Shown here: positions 15,645 to 21,808 of the stretch, piece after piece
Layout of the letters: every line of letters starts with the position of its first letter
Numbering within the stretch: the stretch's first letter is position 1
Assembly: GCF_041432775.1 (NCBI RefSeq)
Contig: NZ_JAPWAG010000031.1
Coordinates: 1 to 27,553, forward strand
Source of the DNA: Pauljensenia sp902373545
Lineage (GTDB): Bacteria > Actinomycetota > Actinomycetes > Actinomycetales > Actinomycetaceae
DNA length: 27,553 nucleotides
Reading direction: 5' to 3'
The notes under the pieces: model-generated
The model's input: the letters and a program-made list of their open reading frames with translations, nothing else
Database searches by the model: none
Told to the model about the DNA's origin: nothing
Program-made: the position numbers and the translations under genes

Positions 15645-15713
15645 CCTGTGGATGGGGACACGACACGCCGGGGGCCTGTGGATAGAAACGATACGGTCCC
15701 ACGCCCTGTGGAT
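15645..15713. repeat. Three CCTGTGGAT words at exact 30-bp spacing
   Basis: CCTGTGGAT occurs at 15645-15653, 15675-15683 and 15705-15713, each 30 bp from the next, near three helical turns. The middle copy reads TGTGGATAG, one mismatch from the reverse complement of the DnaA box TTATCCACA. The other two continue GG and are weaker matches. The third copy forms the loop of the adjacent hairpin. The array lies in the 192-bp gap upstream of the unrecognised 255-residue gene, so it may be a regulatory site for it. Confidence 0.6.
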
Positions 15714-15727
15714 GGGCATGGGACCGT
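15693..15727 (-). terminator. Hairpin after the DUF3043 gene, possible terminator
   Basis: ACGGTCCCACGCCC (15693-15706) and GGGCATGGGACCGT (15714-15727) pair over 14 bp with one mismatch around the loop TGTGGAT. On the minus strand it begins about 20 nt after the DUF3043 stop and is followed by ATCGTTTCTATCC, a weak T-tract. The loop is the third CCTGTGGAT repeat, so the element may be dual-purpose. Confidence 0.6.
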
Positions 15728-15747
15728 GAGCGTAGGCGAGGCCGGTG

Positions 15748-16368
15748 TTACTTCGGGAACTCGCCGCGATCCACCTGCGGGCGCGGGGAGCGCCAGCGGC
15801 GCGGCATGATCATGCGCGAGAAGGTGTAGTAGCCGGTGCCGCGCGGGATCTCATCGCGGGGGTGTTCCTGCGTGAAGGCGGCCTTGATTTTACGCCACAC
15901 GAGCATGGCCTCGACGCCGGTGACGATGAAGGAGCCGTACATGAGGAGCGTGGAGCCGTAGAGGATGTAGACCTGTGTCTGCTCGGGGATCTTGTTACCA
16001 AAGAGCGAGAGGATCATGATGAGGATGATGGAGGCCAACATGACGAGGAGAACCCACTCGGAGAACGAGTGGCGGGCATCGACGTAGTCGCGCACAAAGC
16101 GGCGTGCGCGTCCCTTGTCGCGCATGGGCAGATGCTTCTCATCACCCGTTACCAGGGCGCGCTGTTCGGCTTCCCAGCGGGCGTTGCGCGCCGCCCTCGC
16201 TGCCCGCTTTGCTTCCTTGCGGTCGGCGGGCACCAGGGGGCGGATACGAGCGGCCTCGGCCTGCTTGCGCTTCGGCGTGGGGCGACCTTTTTTGCCGCCG
16301 GGCGTGGTCGAGACAGGCTCAACGGTCGTCGAGGTCTCGTCGCTATTGTTCTTGCTTCGTCCAAACAC
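15748..16368 (-). CDS. DUF3043 family membrane protein
   Basis: A 206-residue actinobacterial protein of unknown function. The N-terminal 70 residues are strongly basic (GGKKGRPTPKRKQAEAARIRP, then a KEAKRAARAARNARWEAE helix). They are followed by RDKGRARRFVRDYVDARHS, the most conserved DUF3043 segment, and then two membrane helices at about 103-120 (WVLLVMLASIILIMILSLF) and 133-150 (YILYGSTLLMYGSFIVTGV). The tail is basic and ends near the membrane. It starts at GTG 16366-16368 with no Shine-Dalgarno but a TAGCCT box 6 nt upstream, so it is likely leaderless. It is divergent from the M20 dipeptidase gene, an intergenic gap of only 58 bp holding both promoters. Confidence 0.85.
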   Translation of the reverse strand: MFGRSKNNSDETSTTVEPVSTTPGGKKGRPTPKRKQAEAARIRPLVPADRKEAKRAARAARNARWEAEQRALVTGDEKHLPMRDKGRARRFVRDYVDARHSFSEWVLLVMLASIILIMILSLFGNKIPEQTQVYILYGSTLLMYGSFIVTGVEAMLVWRKIKAAFTQEHPRDEIPRGTGYYTFSRMIMPRRWRSPRPQVDRGEFPK

Positions 16369-16374
16369 GCTTCC

Positions 16375-16380
16375 AGGCTA
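16375..16380 (-). promoter_or_regulatory. -10 element for a leaderless DUF3043 transcript
   Basis: TAGCCT on the minus strand ends 6 nt before the GTG start. It faces the divergent -10 of the M20 gene about 40 bp away, so the two promoters' -35 regions overlap. Confidence 0.5.
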
Positions 16381-16414
16381 GCGGAAAGGGCACCCGCCGT
16401 GCACTTTCATGGTC

Positions 16415-16420
16415 TACCCT
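16415..16420 (+). promoter_or_regulatory. -10 element for a leaderless M20 dipeptidase transcript
   Basis: TACCCT ends 6 nt before the ATG at 16427 and no Shine-Dalgarno is present, so transcription should begin at or next to the start codon. Confidence 0.55.
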
Positions 16421-16426
16421 GGGCGT

Positions 16427-17800
16427 ATGGCTGATACTTCACACGAATTGTCGATGTCCGTTCTGAGGGAGCGCCTCGAGGCCGCTTTCCCGTCCCTGCT
16501 CGATGAGCTCACCCAGCTGGTCGCGATTCCGTCGGTGTCGTCGGACCCGGCGCACGCCGCCGACCTGGAGCGCAGCGCCGAGCACCTGCGCGAGCGTTTC
16601 GAGGCCCTGGGCCTGGAGGCGAAGGTCCTCAGTGAGAAGGCTACCGATGGCACGCAGGGCAAGCCGGCCGTCGTGGCTCATACTCCCCGTATTGAGGGCG
16701 CGCCGACCGTCCTCCTGTACGCCCACCACGACGTCCAGCCCGTGGGCGAGCTGGACCGCTGGAGCATGGACCCCTACAAGGCCGAGGTGCGTGGCGATCG
16801 CATCTACGGTCGCGGCTCCTCCGATGACGGCGCCGGCGTGGTCGTCCACCTGGGCTCGCTGTCGATCCTGGGCGCTGACCTGCCCGTCAACGTCGTTATC
16901 TTCATCGAGGGCGAGGAAGAGATCGGATCCCCGTCCTTCACGGCCTTCCTGGACGCGCACCGCGACGAGCTGGCGGCCGACGTCATCATCGTGACGGATT
17001 CGTCGAACTGGAAGGTCGGCGAGCCTGCGGTGACGACGACGCTGCGCGGCAACGCGATCGTGACCGTTGACGTGACGGTCGCCGATCATGCGGTCCACTC
17101 GGGCGCGTTTGGCGGTCCGCTGTTGGATTCTGTGGCGATCTCCTCGATGCTCATTGCGTCGCTGTTCGACGATGCGGGCGACGTGGCAGTACCGGGCCTG
17201 GGTGGCTCGGACCGCGCGGACGTGGATTGGCCGGAGGCCGAGCTGCGCGAGGCCGCCGGCATGGTCGAGGGCCTCCAGCTGGCCGGCTCGGGCGACATCG
17301 CCGCCCGCATGTGGACCAAGCCCTCGATTTCCGTCATCGGCTTCGATGCGCGTCCCGTCTCTAACGCGTCGAACACGATTGCCCCGCACACGCGCTTCCG
17401 CCTGTCGATGCGTACGGTGCCGGGTGTGGACCCGACCGAGGCGCAGGCTAAGCTGGTCGACTACCTGCTCGCCAACGTGCCTTTCGGCGCGCATGTTGAG
17501 GTGACGTGCGAGGACGCGGGAGCGGGCTACCAGGCCGACATGGACTCCCCGGTCACGAAGACTCTGCACGAGTGCCTGACCGAGGCCTGGGGCGTGCCCT
17601 CTGTCAACATCGGCGTGGGCGGCTCGATTCCTTTCATCTCCGACTTCCAGCGTATCTTCCCCGGCGCGCAGGTCGTCGTCACGGGCGTGGAGGATCCGCT
17701 GACGAACGCGCACTCGGAGGACGAGTCGCAGTCGATCCCGGACCTGAAGGCAGCGATTCTCGCGGAGGCGCTGCTGCTGACCCGCCTGGCGTCCCTGTGA
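16427..17800 (+). CDS. M20-family metallodipeptidase
   Basis: A 457-residue zinc-dependent peptidase cleaving dipeptides, or removing N-terminal residues, in the cytoplasm. The metal-site motif is YAHHDVQPVGELDRW, with His100 and Asp102 as the HxD pair. GRGSSDDGAGVVVHL supplies the bridging aspartate, and IEGEEEIGSPSF carries the general base Glu and a metal Glu. The dimerisation/lid domain spans about 190-320 (RGNAIVTVDVTVADHAVHSGAFGG), and the last ligand is the His in LTNAHSEDES. Length fits the M20 dipeptidase group. I start at the ATG at 16427 rather than 18 nt upstream, because the upstream codons contain the -10 box. The next gene overlaps the stop codon (GTGA). Confidence 0.92.
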   Translation: MADTSHELSMSVLRERLEAAFPSLLDELTQLVAIPSVSSDPAHAADLERSAEHLRERFEALGLEAKVLSEKATDGTQGKPAVVAHTPRIEGAPTVLLYAHHDVQPVGELDRWSMDPYKAEVRGDRIYGRGSSDDGAGVVVHLGSLSILGADLPVNVVIFIEGEEEIGSPSFTAFLDAHRDELAADVIIVTDSSNWKVGEPAVTTTLRGNAIVTVDVTVADHAVHSGAFGGPLLDSVAISSMLIASLFDDAGDVAVPGLGGSDRADVDWPEAELREAAGMVEGLQLAGSGDIAARMWTKPSISVIGFDARPVSNASNTIAPHTRFRLSMRTVPGVDPTEAQAKLVDYLLANVPFGAHVEVTCEDAGAGYQADMDSPVTKTLHECLTEAWGVPSVNIGVGGSIPFISDFQRIFPGAQVVVTGVEDPLTNAHSEDESQSIPDLKAAILAEALLLTRLASL

Positions 17801-18759
17801 GGCGAGTCGTCGTAGCCGGTCGGTGGGATGGGGCCAGCCCCCTCCTGCCGACCGGCGCCGCGTTGGAAGAGATCAGCCGGGGCGTACGCGCCGGCTGCGA
17901 GGGTGCCGATGTGGCGCTCCTTCCCTTCGGGTCGGGTCCCACCTTCGACGAGGCCGTGGCCGCCTCGCGCGCCCAGGCCTCGTTCGTGCGCGTCCCGACC
18001 GATGCCCGCTCGACCCGCGGCGCGGGCGAGCGCGTGGCGCAGGCGCTGGGCCAGCGCATGGTCGTCGTCGAGGGCGGCCACAATGCCTCCCCGGATTGCG
18101 GGCTGGGCTTCCTGGCCGGACTGGTCGGGGTGCCCGACTCCCAGGTCGTCGGCGAGGGGCTGCCCGAGGCGCTCACGCGCGCCGAGGAGCTGGTCGCGGC
18201 TAGTGGCACGGACCTGGTGTGCGCGGCCTCGACGCCGCGCCCCCTGCTGGGACTCGACTCGGTCCTGGCAGTCGCCCCCGACCTTGAGCCCATTGAGGAA
18301 CAGGACACAGCCATGACGGGGCTGCTCACCGAGGCCTTCGCCCACCGCCCAGCGCGCCGCCGCGCGCTCCTGGCCGGAACAGACACCCATCCCGCGCGCG
18401 GATACGGCTCCGGTGCCGCAGGTGGCGTCGGCGCGATCATCGCCGCCAGCGGCGGGCGAATCGTGCCCACGGGTCAGCTGCTTACCGACCTTCTCGACCT
18501 CGATGAGGCGCTCAAAACCGCGAATCTATTGATCATCGCCGAGCCCGAGCTGGCCTCGCCGCTGCTGGCCACCTCGACGCTGGACTGCCTGACCGGCGCG
18601 GCCGAGCAACTCGCCCTGCCGGTCGTCGCCCTCACGACGCGCTCGAGTCTGTCGCGCTACGAGCGCGCCCAGTGGGGACTGCACGGCGTCTTCGAGACGG
18701 AGGCCTGCGTCACGCTCGAGGATGCCGGGCGGCGCATCGCGCGCACCTGGTTACGCTGA
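17797..18759 (+). CDS. Divergent glycerate-kinase-like protein
   Basis: A 320-residue protein starting at GTG 17797 that overlaps the dipeptidase stop by four bases, so translation is coupled. The general pattern follows the GlxK/GckA-type glycerate kinase fold: an N-terminal SPLLPTGAALEEISRGVRAG helix, YGSGAAGGVGAIIAASGGRI (compare PGAGAAGGLG in the family), a DLLDLDEALKTANLLI segment and a C-terminal LPVVALTTRSSL strand. Two usually invariant motifs are absent. The MADGGEGT segment is replaced by LPFGSGPTFDEAV, and the TGEGxxDxQ motif by IAEPELASPLLATSTLD. It may therefore have a changed substrate or have lost kinase activity. The family call is by pattern only. Confidence 0.6.
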   Translation: MRRVVVAGRWDGASPLLPTGAALEEISRGVRAGCEGADVALLPFGSGPTFDEAVAASRAQASFVRVPTDARSTRGAGERVAQALGQRMVVVEGGHNASPDCGLGFLAGLVGVPDSQVVGEGLPEALTRAEELVAASGTDLVCAASTPRPLLGLDSVLAVAPDLEPIEEQDTAMTGLLTEAFAHRPARRRALLAGTDTHPARGYGSGAAGGVGAIIAASGGRIVPTGQLLTDLLDLDEALKTANLLIIAEPELASPLLATSTLDCLTGAAEQLALPVVALTTRSSLSRYERAQWGLHGVFETEACVTLEDAGRRIARTWLR

Positions 18760-18799
18760 GCGCGCATCCCAGCTCTCGCGCGCGGCGGGGCCGGGGGAG

Positions 18800-18805
18800 T
18801 AGTGT
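18800..18805 (+). promoter_or_regulatory. Possible -10 element of erpA
   Basis: TAGTGT lies 39 nt before the erpA ATG, in the 85-bp gap after the glycerate-kinase-like gene. The leader is T-rich and ends with TTAGGAG. No good -35 is visible. Confidence 0.35.
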
Positions 18806-18844
18806 GTCAAGCGCATACGTCTATTTTTCACCGTTAGGAGCACC

Positions 18845-19198
18845 ATGTCCGAGTCCGCAACTCAGGCTCCCACCCACGAGGTCATCCTCACCGACGTCGC
18901 TGCCGCGAAGGTCAAGAGCCTCCTTGAACAGGAGGGACGCGACGACCTGCGCCTGCGCATCGCCGTGCAGCCCGGCGGTTGCTCGGGGCTGATCTACCAG
19001 CTCTACTTCGATGACCGCACGCTCGACGGGGATGCCATCCGTTCCTTCGATGGCGTCGAGGTCGTCGTCGACCGCATGAGCGTTCCCTACCTGAGCGGTG
19101 CCACGATCGACTTCGCCGACACCATCGAGCGTCAGGGCTTCACGATCGACAACCCGAACGCCCAGAACACCTGCGCCTGCGGCGAATCCTTCCACTGA
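18845..19198 (+). CDS. erpA: Iron-sulfur cluster insertion protein (A-type carrier, ErpA/HesB)
   Basis: A 117-residue A-type carrier that binds an Fe-S cluster and passes it to apo-proteins. The three conserved cysteines are present: Cys46 in QPGGCSGLIYQL, and Cys110 and Cys112 in NTCACGESFH. The HEVILTDVAAAKVKSLL start and SVPYLSGATIDFADTIERQGF segment are typical. TTAGGAG lies about 6 nt before the ATG. It is followed by the FKBP lipoprotein gene after a 19-nt gap, so the two may be co-transcribed, though no functional link is obvious. The ErpA rather than IscA/SufA name follows usual actinobacterial annotation. Confidence 0.92.
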   Translation: MSESATQAPTHEVILTDVAAAKVKSLLEQEGRDDLRLRIAVQPGGCSGLIYQLYFDDRTLDGDAIRSFDGVEVVVDRMSVPYLSGATIDFADTIERQGFTIDNPNAQNTCACGESFH

Positions 19199-19217
19199 GC
19201 CGAAAGAGACTCCACCC

Positions 19218-20225
19218 ATGATGTCTTCTCTGCGCCGTTTCGGCGCCCTCGCCGGCGTGGCCGCCCTGGCCCTCGGCCTGTCCGCCTGTACCGACCTGAC
19301 GTCGACCACCGCCACCTCCTCCGAGGGCGTGGCCGCCACCGAGATCGACTACTCCGCCTGCGCGACCGATGATTCCGCGGATCAGTCCGCGAACGTGGAT
19401 CGCACCGGCACGGGCAACTTCCCCGCCGTCTCCGGCGAGGACACCCCCGTGATCGCTGCGGGTAAGGGCGCCGAGCCCACCAATAAGGTCCTGGTCAAGA
19501 CCCTCAAGCAGGGCGACGGAACGCTCGTGTGCCCCGGCGCGAAGGTCAAGGTCAACTACGTTGGCGCGCTCTGGAACGGCACCGTCTTCGATTCGTCCTA
19601 CCAGAAGGGCCAGCCCATCGAGTTCTCCCTCGCGCAGGTCGTGAAGGGTTGGGGCTACGGCCTGGCGCACGCCCACGTGGGCGACCGCGTCGAGCTGGTC
19701 ATCCCCGCCTCCCTTGGATACGGAGCTCAGGGTAACCCCTCGATCCCCCCGAACTCGACGCTGGTGTTCGTCGTCGACATCCTGGGCGCGAGCACGCAGA
19801 ACCTTGCGGATGAGTCCATCCTGACCGGTGCGACCGCGACCGGTGAGGAGCTGCCCGCGGGCATCACCGTGACTGGGGAGCCCGGTTCCGAGCCGACCCT
19901 GACGATCGACGAGAGTGTGACGCCCCCCACCGAGAAGAAGACCTACACGATCTACAAGGGTGCCGGCGAGGAACTGACCGCGGACCAGTCGGTCCTGTAC
20001 AAGTTCACGCTGGGTGCTTTCGGCGCCAACGGACAGACCCAGTCCTCGTGGTCGCAGCCAGCTCCGATCGAGGCGTCGGTGGCCCGCGTTGAACTCGCTG
20101 GTTACACCGTCGGTTCGCGCATCGTCATCGTCGAGCCCGATCAGAACGCACCCGCTCAGTCCGGTGCGTCCGCCGGGGTCAGCGTCGCCGTTGTCGACAT
20201 CGTCGGCACGGCCTCGATGCAGTAA
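19218..20225 (+). CDS. FKBP-type peptidyl-prolyl isomerase lipoprotein
   Basis: A 335-residue secreted lipoprotein assisting proline-limited folding outside the membrane. The N-terminus is a lipoprotein signal: basic SSLRRF, a hydrophobic core, and the lipobox LSAC with Cys24 as the lipidated residue. A disordered Thr/Ser-rich linker follows to about residue 80. The FKBP domain (about 105-190) has VKVNYVGALWNGTVFDSSY, VVKGWGYGLAHAHVGDRVELVIPASLGYG and STLVFVVDILG, retaining most active-site residues. The C-terminal half (about 240-335) has KGAGEELTADQSV, then YTVGSRIVIVEP and GVSVAVVDIVG, and looks like a second, degenerate FKBP module. ATG 19218 and ATG 19221 are both possible starts; AAAGAG lies upstream. 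Confidence 0.9.
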   Translation: MMSSLRRFGALAGVAALALGLSACTDLTSTTATSSEGVAATEIDYSACATDDSADQSANVDRTGTGNFPAVSGEDTPVIAAGKGAEPTNKVLVKTLKQGDGTLVCPGAKVKVNYVGALWNGTVFDSSYQKGQPIEFSLAQVVKGWGYGLAHAHVGDRVELVIPASLGYGAQGNPSIPPNSTLVFVVDILGASTQNLADESILTGATATGEELPAGITVTGEPGSEPTLTIDESVTPPTEKKTYTIYKGAGEELTADQSVLYKFTLGAFGANGQTQSSWSQPAPIEASVARVELAGYTVGSRIVIVEPDQNAPAQSGASAGVSVAVVDIVGTASMQ

Positions 20226-20247
20226 GCGCCCCGCGCTACGCTCTTCG

Positions 20248-20284
20248 CATGTGGGCGGCTCCCAGTGGGGGAGCCGCCCACATG
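20248..20284 (+). terminator. Perfect 16-bp hairpin after the FKBP gene
   Basis: CATGTGGGCGGCTCCC (20248-20263) and GGGAGCCGCCCACATG (20269-20284) pair perfectly around AGTGG. There is no T-tract; the -10 box TAGAAT of the next gene follows after 4 nt. It is most likely a U-less terminator that also overlaps the next promoter's -35 region. Confidence 0.7.
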
Positions 20285-20288
20285 CCGT

Positions 20289-20294
20289 TAGAAT
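20289..20294 (+). promoter_or_regulatory. -10 element of the receiver-trpD operon
   Basis: TAGAAT lies 44 nt before the ATG at 20339. The leader contains the strong ribosome-binding site AAGGAG. The same hexamer precedes the phosphofructokinase gene at 24482-24487. Confidence 0.5.
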
Positions 20295-20338
20295 GGGGCC
20301 ATCGCGTCTTCCACGCCACATACGCAAGGAGAACTTCC

Positions 20339-20734
20339 ATGAGTGAAGAAACCGTCCGCATCCTGGTCTTCAGCGACGACAAGGACAAGCGCGCCGCCGT
20401 TATTAACGGCGTCGGTGTGCGTGCTTCCAAGGACACGCCCCGCATCGAATGGGTGGAAACAGCCACCGGCTTCGGCGTGCGCGACGCGTTCGACCAGCAG
20501 GATTTTGCGGCACTCATCCTCGACGCCGAGACGAAGAAGGAGGGCGGCATGTCGGTCGCCCAGGACCTTCAAGAGACCCGCGAGGACGTTCCCCCGATCA
20601 TCTTCCTGACCGCCCGCGCGCAGGACGAATGGCTGGCCACCTGGGCCGGCGCAGCCGCCACGGTCTCGGATCCGATCGACCCGATCATCCTTCAGGAGAC
20701 GGTCGCCGACGTGCTGCGTGGAGCTGCCCGATGA
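20339..20734 (+). CDS. Atypical receiver-domain (CheY-like) protein coupled to trpD
   Basis: A 131-residue single-domain protein with the response-regulator pattern and no output domain. TVRILVFSDDKDKRAAV provides the acidic pair Asp13/Asp14, AALILDAE the candidate phospho-acceptor Asp62, and PIIFLTARAQDEWLA the switch Thr91. The invariant Lys of the final KPF-type motif is missing: the loop reads TVSDPIDP. No histidine kinase is nearby. Phosphorylation signalling may therefore be altered or lost, as in pseudo-receivers. I choose ATG 20339 because AAGGAG precedes it. An in-frame ATG at 20249 lies 6 nt after TACGCT and could give a 161-residue leaderless form. The stop overlaps the trpD ATG (ATGA). 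Confidence 0.75.
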   Translation: MSEETVRILVFSDDKDKRAAVINGVGVRASKDTPRIEWVETATGFGVRDAFDQQDFAALILDAETKKEGGMSVAQDLQETREDVPPIIFLTARAQDEWLATWAGAAATVSDPIDPIILQETVADVLRGAAR

Positions 20735-21786
20735 GCCACCGGGACTGGGCCCCGATCATCGCCACCCTGATCGCCGGTGAAGCGCTGGACTACGACCAGT
20801 CGTACTGGCTCATGGACCAGGTCATGAGCGGCGAGCTCGGCGAGGCTCGCCTGGCCTCCTTCCTCACCGCTATGGCGATCAAGGGCGCCACCGTCGAGGA
20901 GATTCACGGCCTGGCCGACGGCATGCAGGATCACGCGGCCAGCGTCAACCTGCCCAGCCGCGCTCTCGACATCGTCGGCACCGGCGGAGACGGCTACAAG
21001 ACCGTCAACATCTCGACCATGTCCGCGATTGTCGCGGCATCGATGGGTATTCCCCTGGTCAAGCACGGCAACCGTGCCTCCACCTCGAAGTCCGGTTCCG
21101 CGGACGTCATCGAGGCCCTCGGCGTCAACTTGGACGTGGAGCCAGCCGATCTGCGCCGCATCTTCGACCAGGTCGGTATCGCCTTCCTGTTCGCCAACAA
21201 GATGCACCCGTCGATGCGTTTCGCCGCCCCCGTGCGCCGCGCGCTCGGCTTCCCGACGGCCTTCAACGTGCTGGGACCGCTGACCAACCCCGCGAAGGTG
21301 CAGGCCTGCGCGATCGGTGCGGCCAAGGAAGAAAACGCGCGTCTCATGGCCGGCGTGTACGCCTCCCGTGGCCTGTCCGCCCTGGTCCTGCGCGGCGCGA
21401 CCACCGGCCTGGACGAACTGACCACCGCCGATTCGAATCAGATCTGGATCGTCTCGGGTGGGCAGGTGAGCGAGGTTGCCTTCGACGCCCGTGAGTCCCT
21501 GGGCATGGCCTCCTCCTCGATCGAGGACCTGGCAGGCGGCGAGGCCGCCGACAACGCCGCCGTGGCCCGCGAGGTCCTGGCTGGCGGTGGATCCAGCGCC
21601 GTGCGCGACGCGGTGGCCCTCAACGTGGGTGCGGGCATCCTGGCCTGGGAGGGCCTGGACCACCCGTTGTCTGCGGATACTTTCGAGGCGCGCATGCGCG
21701 ACGCGGTCGGGCGGGCTCAAGCGGCCCTGGCCGACGGCGCAGGAGCGCGCCTGGTTGAACGCTGGGCGCAGGCCTCCAACAGCTGA
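20731..21786 (+). CDS. trpD: Anthranilate phosphoribosyltransferase
   Basis: A 351-residue enzyme joining anthranilate and PRPP in the second step of tryptophan synthesis. The glycine-rich PRPP loop is DIVGTGGDGYKTVNISTMSA, the anthranilate/PRPP motif KHGNRASTSKSGSADVIEALG follows, then the Mg-PRPP segment FLFANKMHPSMR and FNVLGPLTNPAKV. Length is normal. The ATG overlaps the receiver gene's stop codon, so translation is coupled. No other trp genes are in the window, so it is detached from a trp operon, as is common in this group. It converges on the exonuclease gene with a 12-nt gap. Confidence 0.96.
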   Translation: MSHRDWAPIIATLIAGEALDYDQSYWLMDQVMSGELGEARLASFLTAMAIKGATVEEIHGLADGMQDHAASVNLPSRALDIVGTGGDGYKTVNISTMSAIVAASMGIPLVKHGNRASTSKSGSADVIEALGVNLDVEPADLRRIFDQVGIAFLFANKMHPSMRFAAPVRRALGFPTAFNVLGPLTNPAKVQACAIGAAKEENARLMAGVYASRGLSALVLRGATTGLDELTTADSNQIWIVSGGQVSEVAFDARESLGMASSSIEDLAGGEAADNAAVAREVLAGGGSSAVRDAVALNVGAGILAWEGLDHPLSADTFEARMRDAVGRAQAALADGAGARLVERWAQASNS

Positions 21787-21792
21787 CATGCG

Positions 21793-21808
21793 GCGCGCTC
21801 AGGCGCGC
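21793..21808. terminator. Short GC hairpin between convergent trpD and exonuclease genes
   Basis: GCGCGC-TCAG-GCGCGC spans the exonuclease stop codon in the 12-nt intergenic gap. A compact bidirectional terminator is possible, but there is no T-tract on either side. Confidence 0.25.

Noticed and set aside
15645..15713. Replication origin
   Set aside because: Only one of three words is near the DnaA consensus, there is no AT-rich unwinding region, and dnaA, dnaN or parAB genes are absent.
16439..17713. Long open frame (424 codons) on the minus strand opposite the M20 gene, and similar long frames opposite glf (7917-9413), pfp (24521-25891) and DAHP synthase (26010-27533)
   Set aside because: They mirror the coding strand's GC-rich third positions, their translations are Arg/His/Val/Asp-rich with no family features, and the opposite strand carries unmistakable conserved enzymes.
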